Origin: Lysobacteraceae bacterium
GTDB lineage: Bacteria; Pseudomonadota; Gammaproteobacteria; Xanthomonadales; Wenzhouxiangellaceae
NCBI GenBank assembly: GCA_020201235.1
Contig: JAIVHD010000100.1
Location: 1 to 5,652, forward strand
Direction of reading: 5' to 3'
Length of the DNA: 5,652 bases
Part shown: piece after piece, positions 1-5,652 of the stretch
How the letters are laid out: the number at the start of each line of letters is the position of its first letter
Numbering within the stretch: the stretch's first letter is position 1
The notes under the pieces: model-generated
What the model was told of the DNA's origin: nothing
What the model saw: only the letters and a program-made list of their open reading frames with translations
Database searches by the model: none
Position numbers and translations under genes: made by a program

Positions 1-1
1 A

Positions 2-1363
2 ATTGCCGAGCCGTTGCCAACCGAAGCAGTCAGTTCTTTCGATGGCATCTGTCCGATTGATGCGCCGACGCGCGATTTCACGATTGCGGCAGTTTCGGCC
101 CAGCAGGCCTTGTCGAATGGGACGCTTGAATACAACTCACGACCGGGTGCGGCGGGGCTCGGGCCGTTGCATGATCCGACCGCGCTGATGTATGTACGGA
201 CCTCCGACCTGAGCAACCAAAACCGGCTGTTGCCGGGTGTGCCGATTGAGCCGCTGATTCTGCGGGCCGCAGCCGGCGAGTGCATCAAGATTACGCTGGA
301 GAACCGGTTTGACAGGCCGCTGCTGGACCTGCCGGGTGCCAGCAAAATGCCCGATATTATCCAGTACCGCGATCCGAATGCCCACCCGCTGGGTTCGGCA
401 CAGGATTTCGACTTTGGTGCCGACCATGTCAGGCCCTCGGAGCACGTGGGCCTGCACGCGCAAATGGTGGCCTACGATGTGACCCAGGCGGATGGTGTCA
501 ATGCCGGCTTCAACCCCGTCCAGAGTGTTGGTCCCGGACAGCAACGCACGTTTGAGTGGTATGCCGGTACGGTTGCCTATAACGGCTCTACCTTTAGCCA
601 CAAGCCGATGGAGTTCGGGGCTGTGGGACTGACCTCCTCGGACCCGATCAAGGCCTCCAACAAAGGCCTGGTTGGGACCTTGATCATTGAGCCGGAAGGT
701 TCGAGCTGGACCGAGGAGCCGCAGAGCCGGGCGTCAGCCGATGTGCAGCTGGCCGACGGATCAAAGTTCCGCGAGCATGTGCTGGTGGTGCAAAACGACA
801 TCAACCTGCGCTACTGGCCTCAACTGTCCCAAGATTTGCCGAGCGGTGCCTATGGCAAGCCGGTACCTAATTTGGCCGTATCGGAAAACGCGGCCGAATC
901 TGGCCACCCGGCCTACAACTACCGGACCGAGCCGATCTGGTTCCGGTTGGGCTACGCGCCGGATGCCATTGCCCAGGTTTCGTTGGATCGTACCGACATG
1001 GATATCGCGTTCCTCGATTCCACCGATGGCCAGGCCGAGACCCCAAGATTTATCTCGCGGGCCGGTGAGGCGGTCCGGATGCGCGTGGTGCATCCGGCCG
1101 GCCATGCCCAGAACCATACGTTCTCATTGCACGGCCACACCTGGCAAGAGCTGCCGTGGAATGCGGGCTCCAGCCAGATCGCTTCAAATCCGGTTTCCGA
1201 GATCAAGGGTTTCCGCGACGGGCTTGGGCCCAGCGGCCACTGGAACATGCCGCTTCGGCACGGTGCCGGCGGGCCGTTCGGCGTTAGGGGTGAGTTCATG
1301 TACCGCGACCTGGTGCCCTGGTATCTTGCTGGTGGCCTCTGGGGCGTGTTCGTGGTCGAATGA
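2..1363 (+). CDS. Multicopper-oxidase-type protein, C-terminal part (5' end outside window)
   Basis: The frame is open from the first bases, so the start is upstream; 453 residues are visible. Family features seen: a cupredoxin entry (PIEPLILRAAAGECIKITLE, about 244-303), a VGLHAQMVAYDV stretch (446-481), an EWYAG segment followed by FSHKPMEFGAVGL and KGLVGTLIIEPEG (554-700), then a last cupredoxin domain with HTFSLHGHTW (1115-1144), which fits the HxFxLHGHxF copper-ligand motif. The end, GEFMYRDLVPWYLAGGLWGV, is a typical closing strand pair of this superfamily. The other expected ligand motifs are not canonical: there is no HCHxxxH motif after the HGH, and the WYHSH-like position reads WYAG. 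Only two Cys are visible (codons at 50 and 281). Either the copper sites are completed by upstream domains, as in large multidomain oxidases, or some domains have lost copper. It is probably exported, but the signal peptide is not in view. MnxG/MofA-like metal oxidases are the closest type I can name; substrate unknown. The stop overlaps the next start (ATGA). Confidence 0.82.
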   Translation: MAEPLPTEAVSSFDGICPIDAPTRDFTIAAVSAQQALSNGTLEYNSRPGAAGLGPLHDPTALMYVRTSDLSNQNRLLPGVPIEPLILRAAAGECIKITLENRFDRPLLDLPGASKMPDIIQYRDPNAHPLGSAQDFDFGADHVRPSEHVGLHAQMVAYDVTQADGVNAGFNPVQSVGPGQQRTFEWYAGTVAYNGSTFSHKPMEFGAVGLTSSDPIKASNKGLVGTLIIEPEGSSWTEEPQSRASADVQLADGSKFREHVLVVQNDINLRYWPQLSQDLPSGAYGKPVPNLAVSENAAESGHPAYNYRTEPIWFRLGYAPDAIAQVSLDRTDMDIAFLDSTDGQAETPRFISRAGEAVRMRVVHPAGHAQNHTFSLHGHTWQELPWNAGSSQIASNPVSEIKGFRDGLGPSGHWNMPLRHGAGGPFGVRGEFMYRDLVPWYLAGGLWGVFVVE

Positions 1364-3273
1364 TGTCAATTTTCCGAGCAGACGCCGGCCCGCTTCGGGC
1401 CGGCACGCGGCTTGCTCTCGTGGTAGCCAGTTTGTGCGGCGGTGCGGTGCTTGCTCAGTCCGCACACCCGGAAGGCGCGGTGGCTGGGGTCGAAGGCGCT
1501 CAGACCAAGGTGATTGAATCGGGTGGGTTACGGGTTGAGGCGACTTTAAAGCCTTTGGCCGAGAGCGCGGACGGACTACAGGCGGAAGATCCGGTTGAGC
1601 TCAGTCTGGATTTTCGCTATGCCGACAGTGGCGAGCCGCTGATTGGTGCCTACCCGGCGGCCTGGTTGGACCTGTTGGCTGGCGATGTCGATGGCTCCGA
1701 CGAGACCACATGCCGCCAGGCCATCGCCCAACGCGTCGGTGGCGGCTTGATGTCGGCCTCGGAGGTTGACTTCAACGAATATCTGGTCCTGACACTGGAC
1801 AATGAAGCGTCGGTTTCGGTCGTCGATCCGCGTTTTAGTTTTGGCGGGTCGCGCCTGCTGGCGCGGGTCCCGCTGGATGCGCCCGGTGTTGACGCGCGTC
1901 TGGACGTGGGTCGTCAGCCCGGCCGAATGGCGATTCAGCCCGATGGCGCGTTCTTGTGGGTCACTCATGGCGCTGACGGTGGCCAAGCGACCGGCGGCGT
2001 CACGGTGGTCGATACCCGGGGGCTGCGAATTCTTCGCCAGATCGAAACCGGCACCGGTCCGCACGATATTGCGTTTAGCGATGACAACCGCCGGGTGTTT
2101 GTTGTCAATCGCGGCGAGCAGACGGTTTCGGTGTTGTCGGTTGCCGAGTTGCGCCACCTTGGCGATGTGAAGACCGGGCGCTTTCCGACCTCGGTTGCCT
2201 GGTCAAAGGCCGGTGGTCTGGCCTGGGTGGCTCACGCCGATGGAACTCTGGCCGCGATCGATCCCGAAACCCTGGCGGTTTCGGCCCGAATCAACCCGTA
2301 CCCGGAGTCGCCGCCATCGCGGCTCGGACGGGTAAGCTTCGAGGCGCAGGGCCGTTTTGCCTTCGTTCCGGCACCCGACAGCCGCCATGTGCACATCATC
2401 GATACGGCGCGCCAACAATTGATCCGCACCGTTGAGGTTGAGGAAAGTCCGATCGAGATCGGCTTTTCCGACCAACTGGCCTATGTCGCCCACCTTGGAA
2501 GCCCGATTGTCATGGCCCTGAGTCTGGAGGGCCTGGACGACCCGGATGGCAACACCGTCGCGATTGAAATTCCGATTGGCCAGGGTCCGACCGCTTCGGC
2601 CGCCCGGCCGTTCGGTACGGCTTCGGTGGTTCCGGCACCTGGAGCCGCGGCCATGTTGTTTGCCCACGGTGCCGACCGTGCGGTGTACTACTACATGGAA
2701 GGTATGGCCGCGCCGATGGGCAGTTTCACGACCTCGCGCCTGGAAGCGCGCGCGTTGATGGTGCTGGACCGCAGCCTGCGCGAGCAACAGCCTGGTTTGT
2801 ATACCGGCAAGGCCGGACTTGGGCGTCCGGGCACTCATCAACTGGCATTGTTTCTTGATTCGCCGCGTTGGATGGGTTGTTTCCAGGTCGAGGTTGCACG
2901 CAACCCGGAACTCGAGGCTCGTCGCCTGCAGCGCCAACCGCTGGTGGTCGAGCTGCTGCCCGGCCAGCGACAGGCGCGACCCGGTCAGAGCTTGACGATT
3001 GAGGTCCGGCTAAGCGACCCGAACAGTGGTGAGCCGGTCAGTGGCATTCAAGACGCGCTGGGCCTGACCGTGCTGTCGCCCGGGGTCTGGCAGCAGCGTC
3101 ATGACCTCGCCGAACTCGGCGATGGGCGCTATCAGCTCACCTTTGAGCCGCCCGAAAGCGGTGTCTATTACGTCAGCTTCGCCAGCGCTTCTCGTGGGCT
3201 TGGCTTCGGAAAATCGCCCTTTGTCACAGTCCACGTCGGCACCGAGCCACCGGCAAACGCCGGACACCCGTAA
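1360..3273 (+). CDS. Secreted YVTN/cytochrome-D1-like beta-propeller protein with Ig-like flanking domains
   Basis: 637 residues. The start ATG overlaps the previous stop by 4 bases; a second in-frame ATG follows at once. A Sec signal peptide is clear: a basic n-region to R17, a hydrophobic LALVVASLCGGAV core, likely cleavage after A32. Residues about 50-105 look like an Ig-like/FixH-like strand domain ending DSGEPLIGAYPAAWLD. Residues about 140-400 hold propeller blades with repeated cues such as VSVVDP, GRQPGRMAIQPDG, GTGPHDIAFSDDNRRVFVVN and GRFPTSVAWS. Residues about 440-512 form another strand-rich segment (YMEGMAAPMG, then LDSPRWMGCF), and 525-626 a C-terminal Ig-like domain (PGQSLTIEVRLSDPNSGEPV). 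There is no CxxCH motif, so no covalent haem; despite the D1-like fold a bound cofactor is not shown. Mature Cys are C118 and C507 only, possibly a disulphide. Its place between the oxidase and the SCO genes suggests a periplasmic partner or scaffold of the oxidase. Exact role unknown. The Shine-Dalgarno is weak, so translation is probably coupled to the gene before. Confidence 0.85.
   Translation: MMSIFRADAGPLRAGTRLALVVASLCGGAVLAQSAHPEGAVAGVEGAQTKVIESGGLRVEATLKPLAESADGLQAEDPVELSLDFRYADSGEPLIGAYPAAWLDLLAGDVDGSDETTCRQAIAQRVGGGLMSASEVDFNEYLVLTLDNEASVSVVDPRFSFGGSRLLARVPLDAPGVDARLDVGRQPGRMAIQPDGAFLWVTHGADGGQATGGVTVVDTRGLRILRQIETGTGPHDIAFSDDNRRVFVVNRGEQTVSVLSVAELRHLGDVKTGRFPTSVAWSKAGGLAWVAHADGTLAAIDPETLAVSARINPYPESPPSRLGRVSFEAQGRFAFVPAPDSRHVHIIDTARQQLIRTVEVEESPIEIGFSDQLAYVAHLGSPIVMALSLEGLDDPDGNTVAIEIPIGQGPTASAARPFGTASVVPAPGAAAMLFAHGADRAVYYYMEGMAAPMGSFTTSRLEARALMVLDRSLREQQPGLYTGKAGLGRPGTHQLALFLDSPRWMGCFQVEVARNPELEARRLQRQPLVVELLPGQRQARPGQSLTIEVRLSDPNSGEPVSGIQDALGLTVLSPGVWQQRHDLAELGDGRYQLTFEPPESGVYYVSFASASRGLGFGKSPFVTVHVGTEPPANAGHP
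1384..1404 (+). repeat. Perfect GC-only inverted repeat in the first codons of the propeller gene
   Basis: GCCGGCCCG and CGGGCCGGC are exact reverse complements separated by CTT, giving a 9-base-pair stem with a 3-base loop. It begins 24 bases after the start A of the propeller gene and encodes part of the signal-peptide n-region. No T-run follows, so it is not a standard intrinsic terminator. It could lower translation or stabilise processed mRNA (inference). Confidence 0.6.
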
Positions 3274-3279
3274 TCAACT

Positions 3280-3283
3280 GGAG
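3280..3283 (+). promoter_or_regulatory. Ribosome binding site of first SCO gene
   Basis: GGAG lies 7 bases before the ATG at 3291, in the only true intergenic gap of the window (17 bases). This gives the first SCO gene its own initiation signal and fixes its start. Confidence 0.7.
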
Positions 3284-3290
3284 ACGCTGT

Positions 3291-3920
3291 ATGCAATCCC
3301 CAAATCGATCCCTGTCGGCCCCGCGAACGCCAACCAGCCGCTTAGGGCTGATGCTGACCGCGCTGGTTTGCGGTCTGGTTACGGTCATCGCACAGGCCGC
3401 CGCACCGACGGCGGCCAATGGCGATGACGGCTTCGAGCGCATCGTTCTCAGCGACCAGTCCGGCAGCGACGTGCGCTTTCATGATCTGGTGGCCAACCAG
3501 CGCATCGCCTTGCAGTTTATCTTCACGTCCTGCGGTACCGTCTGTCCGACCATGGGTGCCCAGTTTGGTCAGCTGCAAAAGCTGCTCGCGCGCGCGGCCA
3601 TGGATGACGTACACCTGATCTCGGTTTCGATTGACCCGGCGCGTGATACGCCGCAGCGTCTGAAGGCCTGGGCCGATCGTTTTGGCCACAACCCGGAACG
3701 CTGGACACTGCTGACCGGCCCGGCACCGAGAATCAACGACTTGCAGCATCGGTTAGGGGTGGGAGTGGGTGAAAAAACAACGCATCCGGCGCTGGTTTTA
3801 GTCAACGATGGCCGCGGTGGTGACTGGATTCCGCTCGATGCCTTAAGTGCTACAGACACGATTGTCGCCGCGTTGGATCGCTTGCATGTTCCGGATGATG
3901 CCTCAGGAGATCGGCCATGA
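3291..3920 (+). CDS. SCO1/SenC family copper-chaperone/thiol-redox protein (first copy)
   Basis: 209 residues, usual length for bacterial SCO proteins. The N-terminus has a basic region and a hydrophobic segment (LGLMLTALVCGLVTVIAQAAA, written here as two parts: residues 18-30 and 31-38), a signal peptide or membrane anchor. The thioredoxin-like fold carries the family motif FIFTSCGTVCPTM with C81 and C85, the SIDPARDTPQRLKAW signature at 113-127, and H165 in TTHPALVLV, which matches the third copper ligand of SCO proteins. Family role: binds copper through Cys-Cys-His and helps metallate Cu(A) of cytochrome oxidase, or reduces disulphides in the periplasm. Here the adjacent multicopper protein is a more likely client than a cytochrome oxidase, since no oxidase subunit gene is visible (inference). 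The start is supported by GGAG 7 bases upstream of the ATG. The gene ends in an ATGA overlap with the second SCO gene. Confidence 0.93.
   Translation: MQSPNRSLSAPRTPTSRLGLMLTALVCGLVTVIAQAAAPTAANGDDGFERIVLSDQSGSDVRFHDLVANQRIALQFIFTSCGTVCPTMGAQFGQLQKLLARAAMDDVHLISVSIDPARDTPQRLKAWADRFGHNPERWTLLTGPAPRINDLQHRLGVGVGEKTTHPALVLVNDGRGGDWIPLDALSATDTIVAALDRLHVPDDASGDRP
3905..3910 (+). promoter_or_regulatory. Ribosome binding site of second SCO gene
   Basis: AGGAGA sits inside the last codons of the first SCO gene, 6 bases before the ATG at 3917. It is the strongest Shine-Dalgarno match in the window and supports the overlapping start. Confidence 0.7.
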
Positions 3921-4534
3921 ACAACACCGTCGGACAGACAGCCGATCGGCACGCCCGATTGGCCAAGCAGATGGGTCGCGGAGCATTGATTGCGCTGCTG
4001 CTAATGATCGCGATTGGCCTGTCGTCGAGCGCCCTGGCCAACGAAGCTGCGCGGGCGTACTTCGGCGATGCCGTGCTCATTGATCAAGATGGTCAGAAGC
4101 AACGTTTCTACACTGACTTGCTGCACGACAAGGTGGTGTTGATCCACCCGTTTTTCACCCGCTGCGAAGGCGTCTGCCCGGTCATGGCAGCACACCTTGC
4201 CGAAATTCAGAAGTGGTTAGGCGACCGGCTTGGCAGCGAGGTTCATCTGTTGTCGATGAGCGTTGACCCGGGCCGTGATTCGGTTTCTGAATTGCGGCAA
4301 TACAGCCAGCGATTCAAGGCCCGCCAGGGCTGGTACTTATTGACCGGCGAGTCTGATCAGCTCGATCATGCGCTAGGGCGGCTGGGCTACCAGGTCGAAC
4401 AGCCTGAACAGCATACCTCGGTGATGGTGATCGGCAATGTTGCGACCGGATACTGGAAAAAGGCACACGGTGCCGCAAGCGCATCGGAGTTGATCGAAAT
4501 CCTGCAATCGGTGATGGAGGACGCCGGCCCTTGA
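3917..4534 (+). CDS. SCO1/SenC family protein (second, diverged copy)
   Basis: 205 residues. The start ATG overlaps the stop of the first SCO gene and is preceded by AGGAGA with 6-base spacing. The n-region is long (about 20 residues) and followed by a hydrophobic core GALIALLLMIAIGL and a plausible cleavage after SSALA (A41). The family motif is HPFFTRCEGVCPVM with C83 and C87; MSVDPGRDSVSEL corresponds to the DPxRDT signature, with Ser replacing Thr; H166 in EQHTSVMVIGN is the expected ligand. All three copper ligands are thus present, so the protein looks functional. It differs widely from the first copy outside these motifs, which argues for old paralogues with separate duties, for example one for copper delivery and one for thiol reduction (inference). 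The last codons overlap the TTG start of the cytochrome-fusion gene, suggesting coupled translation. Confidence 0.92.
   Translation: MNNTVGQTADRHARLAKQMGRGALIALLLMIAIGLSSSALANEAARAYFGDAVLIDQDGQKQRFYTDLLHDKVVLIHPFFTRCEGVCPVMAAHLAEIQKWLGDRLGSEVHLLSMSVDPGRDSVSELRQYSQRFKARQGWYLLTGESDQLDHALGRLGYQVEQPEQHTSVMVIGNVATGYWKKAHGAASASELIEILQSVMEDAGP
4516..4520 (+). promoter_or_regulatory. Ribosome binding site deciding the TTG start of the cytochrome-fusion gene
   Basis: GGAGG lies within the last codons of the second SCO gene, 10 bases before TTG at 4531. Spacing is slightly long but acceptable. No other in-frame start nearby keeps the signal peptide, so this site decides the start call. Confidence 0.6.
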
Positions 4535-4553
4535 TTGGTTTTGTCGGCCGGCG
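4522..4553 (+). repeat. Inverted repeat enclosing the TGA/TTG stop-start overlap
   Basis: CGCCGGCC (4522-4529) and GGCCGGCG (4546-4553) are exact reverse complements with a 16-base loop. The loop contains the TTG start at 4531 and the TGA of the second SCO gene. A ribosome finishing that gene would open the stem, which fits translational coupling (inference). In GC-rich DNA an 8-base match can also arise by chance. Confidence 0.45.
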
Positions 4554-5652
4554 ACGAGCCAGACGGGTAGCGATCGCAGCGGTTTTTGTCTGGGCGGTAC
4601 TGAACCTGGTTGCGGGCTACGCCGGCAACAGCCCGCCGGCAGTGTATTCCAGCAAGCAGGCATCGGCCGAACAGGGTCGACTGTTATTTGAGCGCGGCCA
4701 GTCGCTGGACCAGGCCACGGCGAAGCTTTCCGGTGGTCTTGAGGTCGATGCCGCGACCATGCCTTGCGCCAGTTGTCACGGCATCGACGGCCGCGGGCGG
4801 GTCGAAAGCGGCTTTACGCCGACCAGGCTGTGGTGGTCGATGCTGACCCGCCCCTATGAAACCACCACCCAATCGGGCCGCACCCACGGGCCCTACTCGC
4901 GCGGCACGCTCAAGCGAGCCATCGCCAATGGCCTCGACCCGGCCGGCAACCGTTTGCAAGCAATCATGCCGCGCTATCAATTCAGTCTGCGCGACCTTGA
5001 GAACCTGATCGCGTGGCTGCGGGTGCTTGATAATCCGATGATGCGAGATACGGTTCGCATCGGTCTTCCTCGGGCTGTTGACGGTCCCATGCAAGGGCGA
5101 TCGGCCGCAAATACCGAAACCATTGCCGCGGCGCTGGCGGCGATTAACGCACGTGGCGGCGTCTATGGACGTGACATCGAGCTGGTGGAACTGGACTTTG
5201 ATCCGTCCCGTTCGGGCTCGCTGGCCGGGTTGCTGGAATCGGCCGACGTCGTGGCGCTGCTTGGTGGTGTGCTGCCGCACGATCAGACAGCGGTTGCTGC
5301 TGTGCTCAATGCACGGGGCCTGCCATGGATTGGGCCGATGTCGCTGGATACCATAGGGGGCAGCGAAATTTTTCACCTGGGTGCTGGATTGGCCGAACAA
5401 GCCGGGGCGTTGGTCGACTGGGCACTGGCCTCGTCCGACCGAGAGCGCCACTGGGTCATCATGGATGACGGCAGCGAAATGATGCAACGGGCGGCCAGGC
5501 AGGCCGGGCAGCGGCTGAAACTGGAGGGCGTGGACGCGCTTCGGCTGCAAATTGAAAAACCGGCTGAATGGGTCGCCGTTGGCGCGGCAATCCAGACACC
5601 AGCCACGGTTGTGCTATTGATGCCACCGCAAAGCGCTGTTGGCGTGCTGGCC
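4531..5652 (+). CDS. Exported c-type cytochrome fused to a type I periplasmic binding-protein domain (3' end outside window)
   Basis: 374 codons are visible with no stop. I chose the TTG at 4531: it overlaps the preceding TGA by 4 bases, has GGAGG 10 bases upstream, and yields a signal peptide (GRRRARR, then VAIAAVFVWAVLNLVAG, cleavage near A31). The next starts, GTG at 4642 and the first ATG at 4759, would remove the signal. Residues about 44-170 form a class I cytochrome c: helix EQGRLLFERGQ, haem motif C79-A-S-C82-H83, probable axial M146 in QAIMPRYQ, and a C-terminal helix LRDLENLIAWLRVL. From about residue 173 a type I binding-protein fold begins (TVRIGLPRAVDGPMQGRSA, then INARGGVYGRDIELVELDFD, ALLGGVLPHDQTAVAAVLN and GLPWIGPMS), resembling Leu/Ile/Val-type ABC substrate-binding proteins. 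Likely role: periplasmic electron carrier that also binds or senses a small ligand. No transporter permease gene is in view, so uptake is not implied. Ligand unknown. Confidence 0.85.
   Translation, partial: MIGFVGRRRARRVAIAAVFVWAVLNLVAGYAGNSPPAVYSSKQASAEQGRLLFERGQSLDQATAKLSGGLEVDAATMPCASCHGIDGRGRVESGFTPTRLWWSMLTRPYETTTQSGRTHGPYSRGTLKRAIANGLDPAGNRLQAIMPRYQFSLRDLENLIAWLRVLDNPMMRDTVRIGLPRAVDGPMQGRSAANTETIAAALAAINARGGVYGRDIELVELDFDPSRSGSLAGLLESADVVALLGGVLPHDQTAVAAVLNARGLPWIGPMSLDTIGGSEIFHLGAGLAEQAGALVDWALASSDRERHWVIMDDGSEMMQRAARQAGQRLKLEGVDALRLQIEKPAEWVAVGAAIQTPATVVLLMPPQSAVGVLA

Noticed and set aside
14..1363. TTG at 14 as the true start of the multicopper-type gene
   Set aside because: The reading frame is open further upstream to the window edge, no signal peptide follows, and a domain boundary rather than a protein start is seen there. 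The gene is better called 5'-truncated by the window.
1384..1404. Intrinsic terminator between oxidase and propeller genes
   Set aside because: The stem is strong but no T-run follows, and it lies inside the next gene's signal-peptide codons. Moving that gene's start downstream to avoid it would destroy the signal peptide.
1435..1437. Lipoprotein attachment Cys in the propeller signal peptide (C26)
   Set aside because: The residues before it (VASLC) do not fit a lipobox, which needs a small residue at -1; a standard cleavage after A32 fits better.
687..1517. Second + strand frame of 276 codons bridging the oxidase and propeller genes
   Set aside because: Its translation is rich in Arg, Pro, Trp and Cys with no domain, and it overlaps two well-supported genes throughout.
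2203..2937. Antisense open frame of 244 codons within the propeller gene
   Set aside because: Low-complexity, Arg/Gln-rich translation without family features; the + strand frame has clear propeller blades. GC-rich DNA often leaves such frames open.
4546..4566. Twin-arginine signal in the cytochrome-fusion protein
   Set aside because: The n-region is Arg-rich (GRRRARR) but lacks the SRRxFLK pattern, and c-type cytochromes are exported unfolded by Sec before haem attachment.
4684..5550. Long antisense open frame of 288 codons
   Set aside because: It is the shadow of the cytochrome-fusion gene; its product is Arg/Gln/His-rich with no recognisable domain, while the + strand frame shows a signal peptide, CASCH and a binding-protein fold.

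Overview
The window is GC-rich DNA packed with genes, and every recognisable gene lies on the + strand. Coding regions overlap by 4 bases or are separated by at most 17, so it reads as one operon that starts before the window and continues past its end. The exported copper and cytochrome proteins, Sec-type signal peptides and SCO assembly factors point to a Gram-negative bacterium, most likely a proteobacterium (perhaps gamma). That placement is inferred from gene content and style only.

Layout: (1) 2-1363, the C-terminal part of a large multicopper-oxidase-type protein with at least two cupredoxin regions visible; its start is outside the window. (2) 1360-3273, a secreted YVTN/cytochrome-D1-like beta-propeller protein flanked by immunoglobulin-like beta-sandwich regions. 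(3) 3291-3920 and (4) 3917-4534, two tandem, diverged SCO1/SenC proteins, each with the CxxxC copper/thiol motif, a downstream His and an N-terminal signal/anchor. (5) 4531 to the window end, an exported fusion of a c-type cytochrome domain (CASCH) with a type I periplasmic binding-protein domain of the Leu/Ile/Val or ABC-substrate-binding kind. Gene 5 starts at a TTG that overlaps the stop of gene 4, and it has no stop in the window. It is easily missed because a long antisense frame covers the same DNA.

Working model (inference): the multicopper protein is the redox enzyme or electron-transfer scaffold. The SCO pair delivers copper or keeps Cys ligands reduced. The cytochrome-binding-protein fusion passes electrons and may sense or hold a ligand, and the propeller protein is a structural or docking partner. 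The gene set recalls MnxG/MofA-type metal-oxidase loci, and the propeller plus binding protein recall PQQ alcohol-dehydrogenase accessory genes. No substrate can be assigned from this window. Two GC-rich inverted repeats, one in the first codons of the propeller gene and one around the TTG start of the fusion gene, may tune translation within the operon. No RNA genes, mobile elements, CRISPR arrays, promoters or convincing terminators were seen, and no gene-free stretch exceeds 17 bases.
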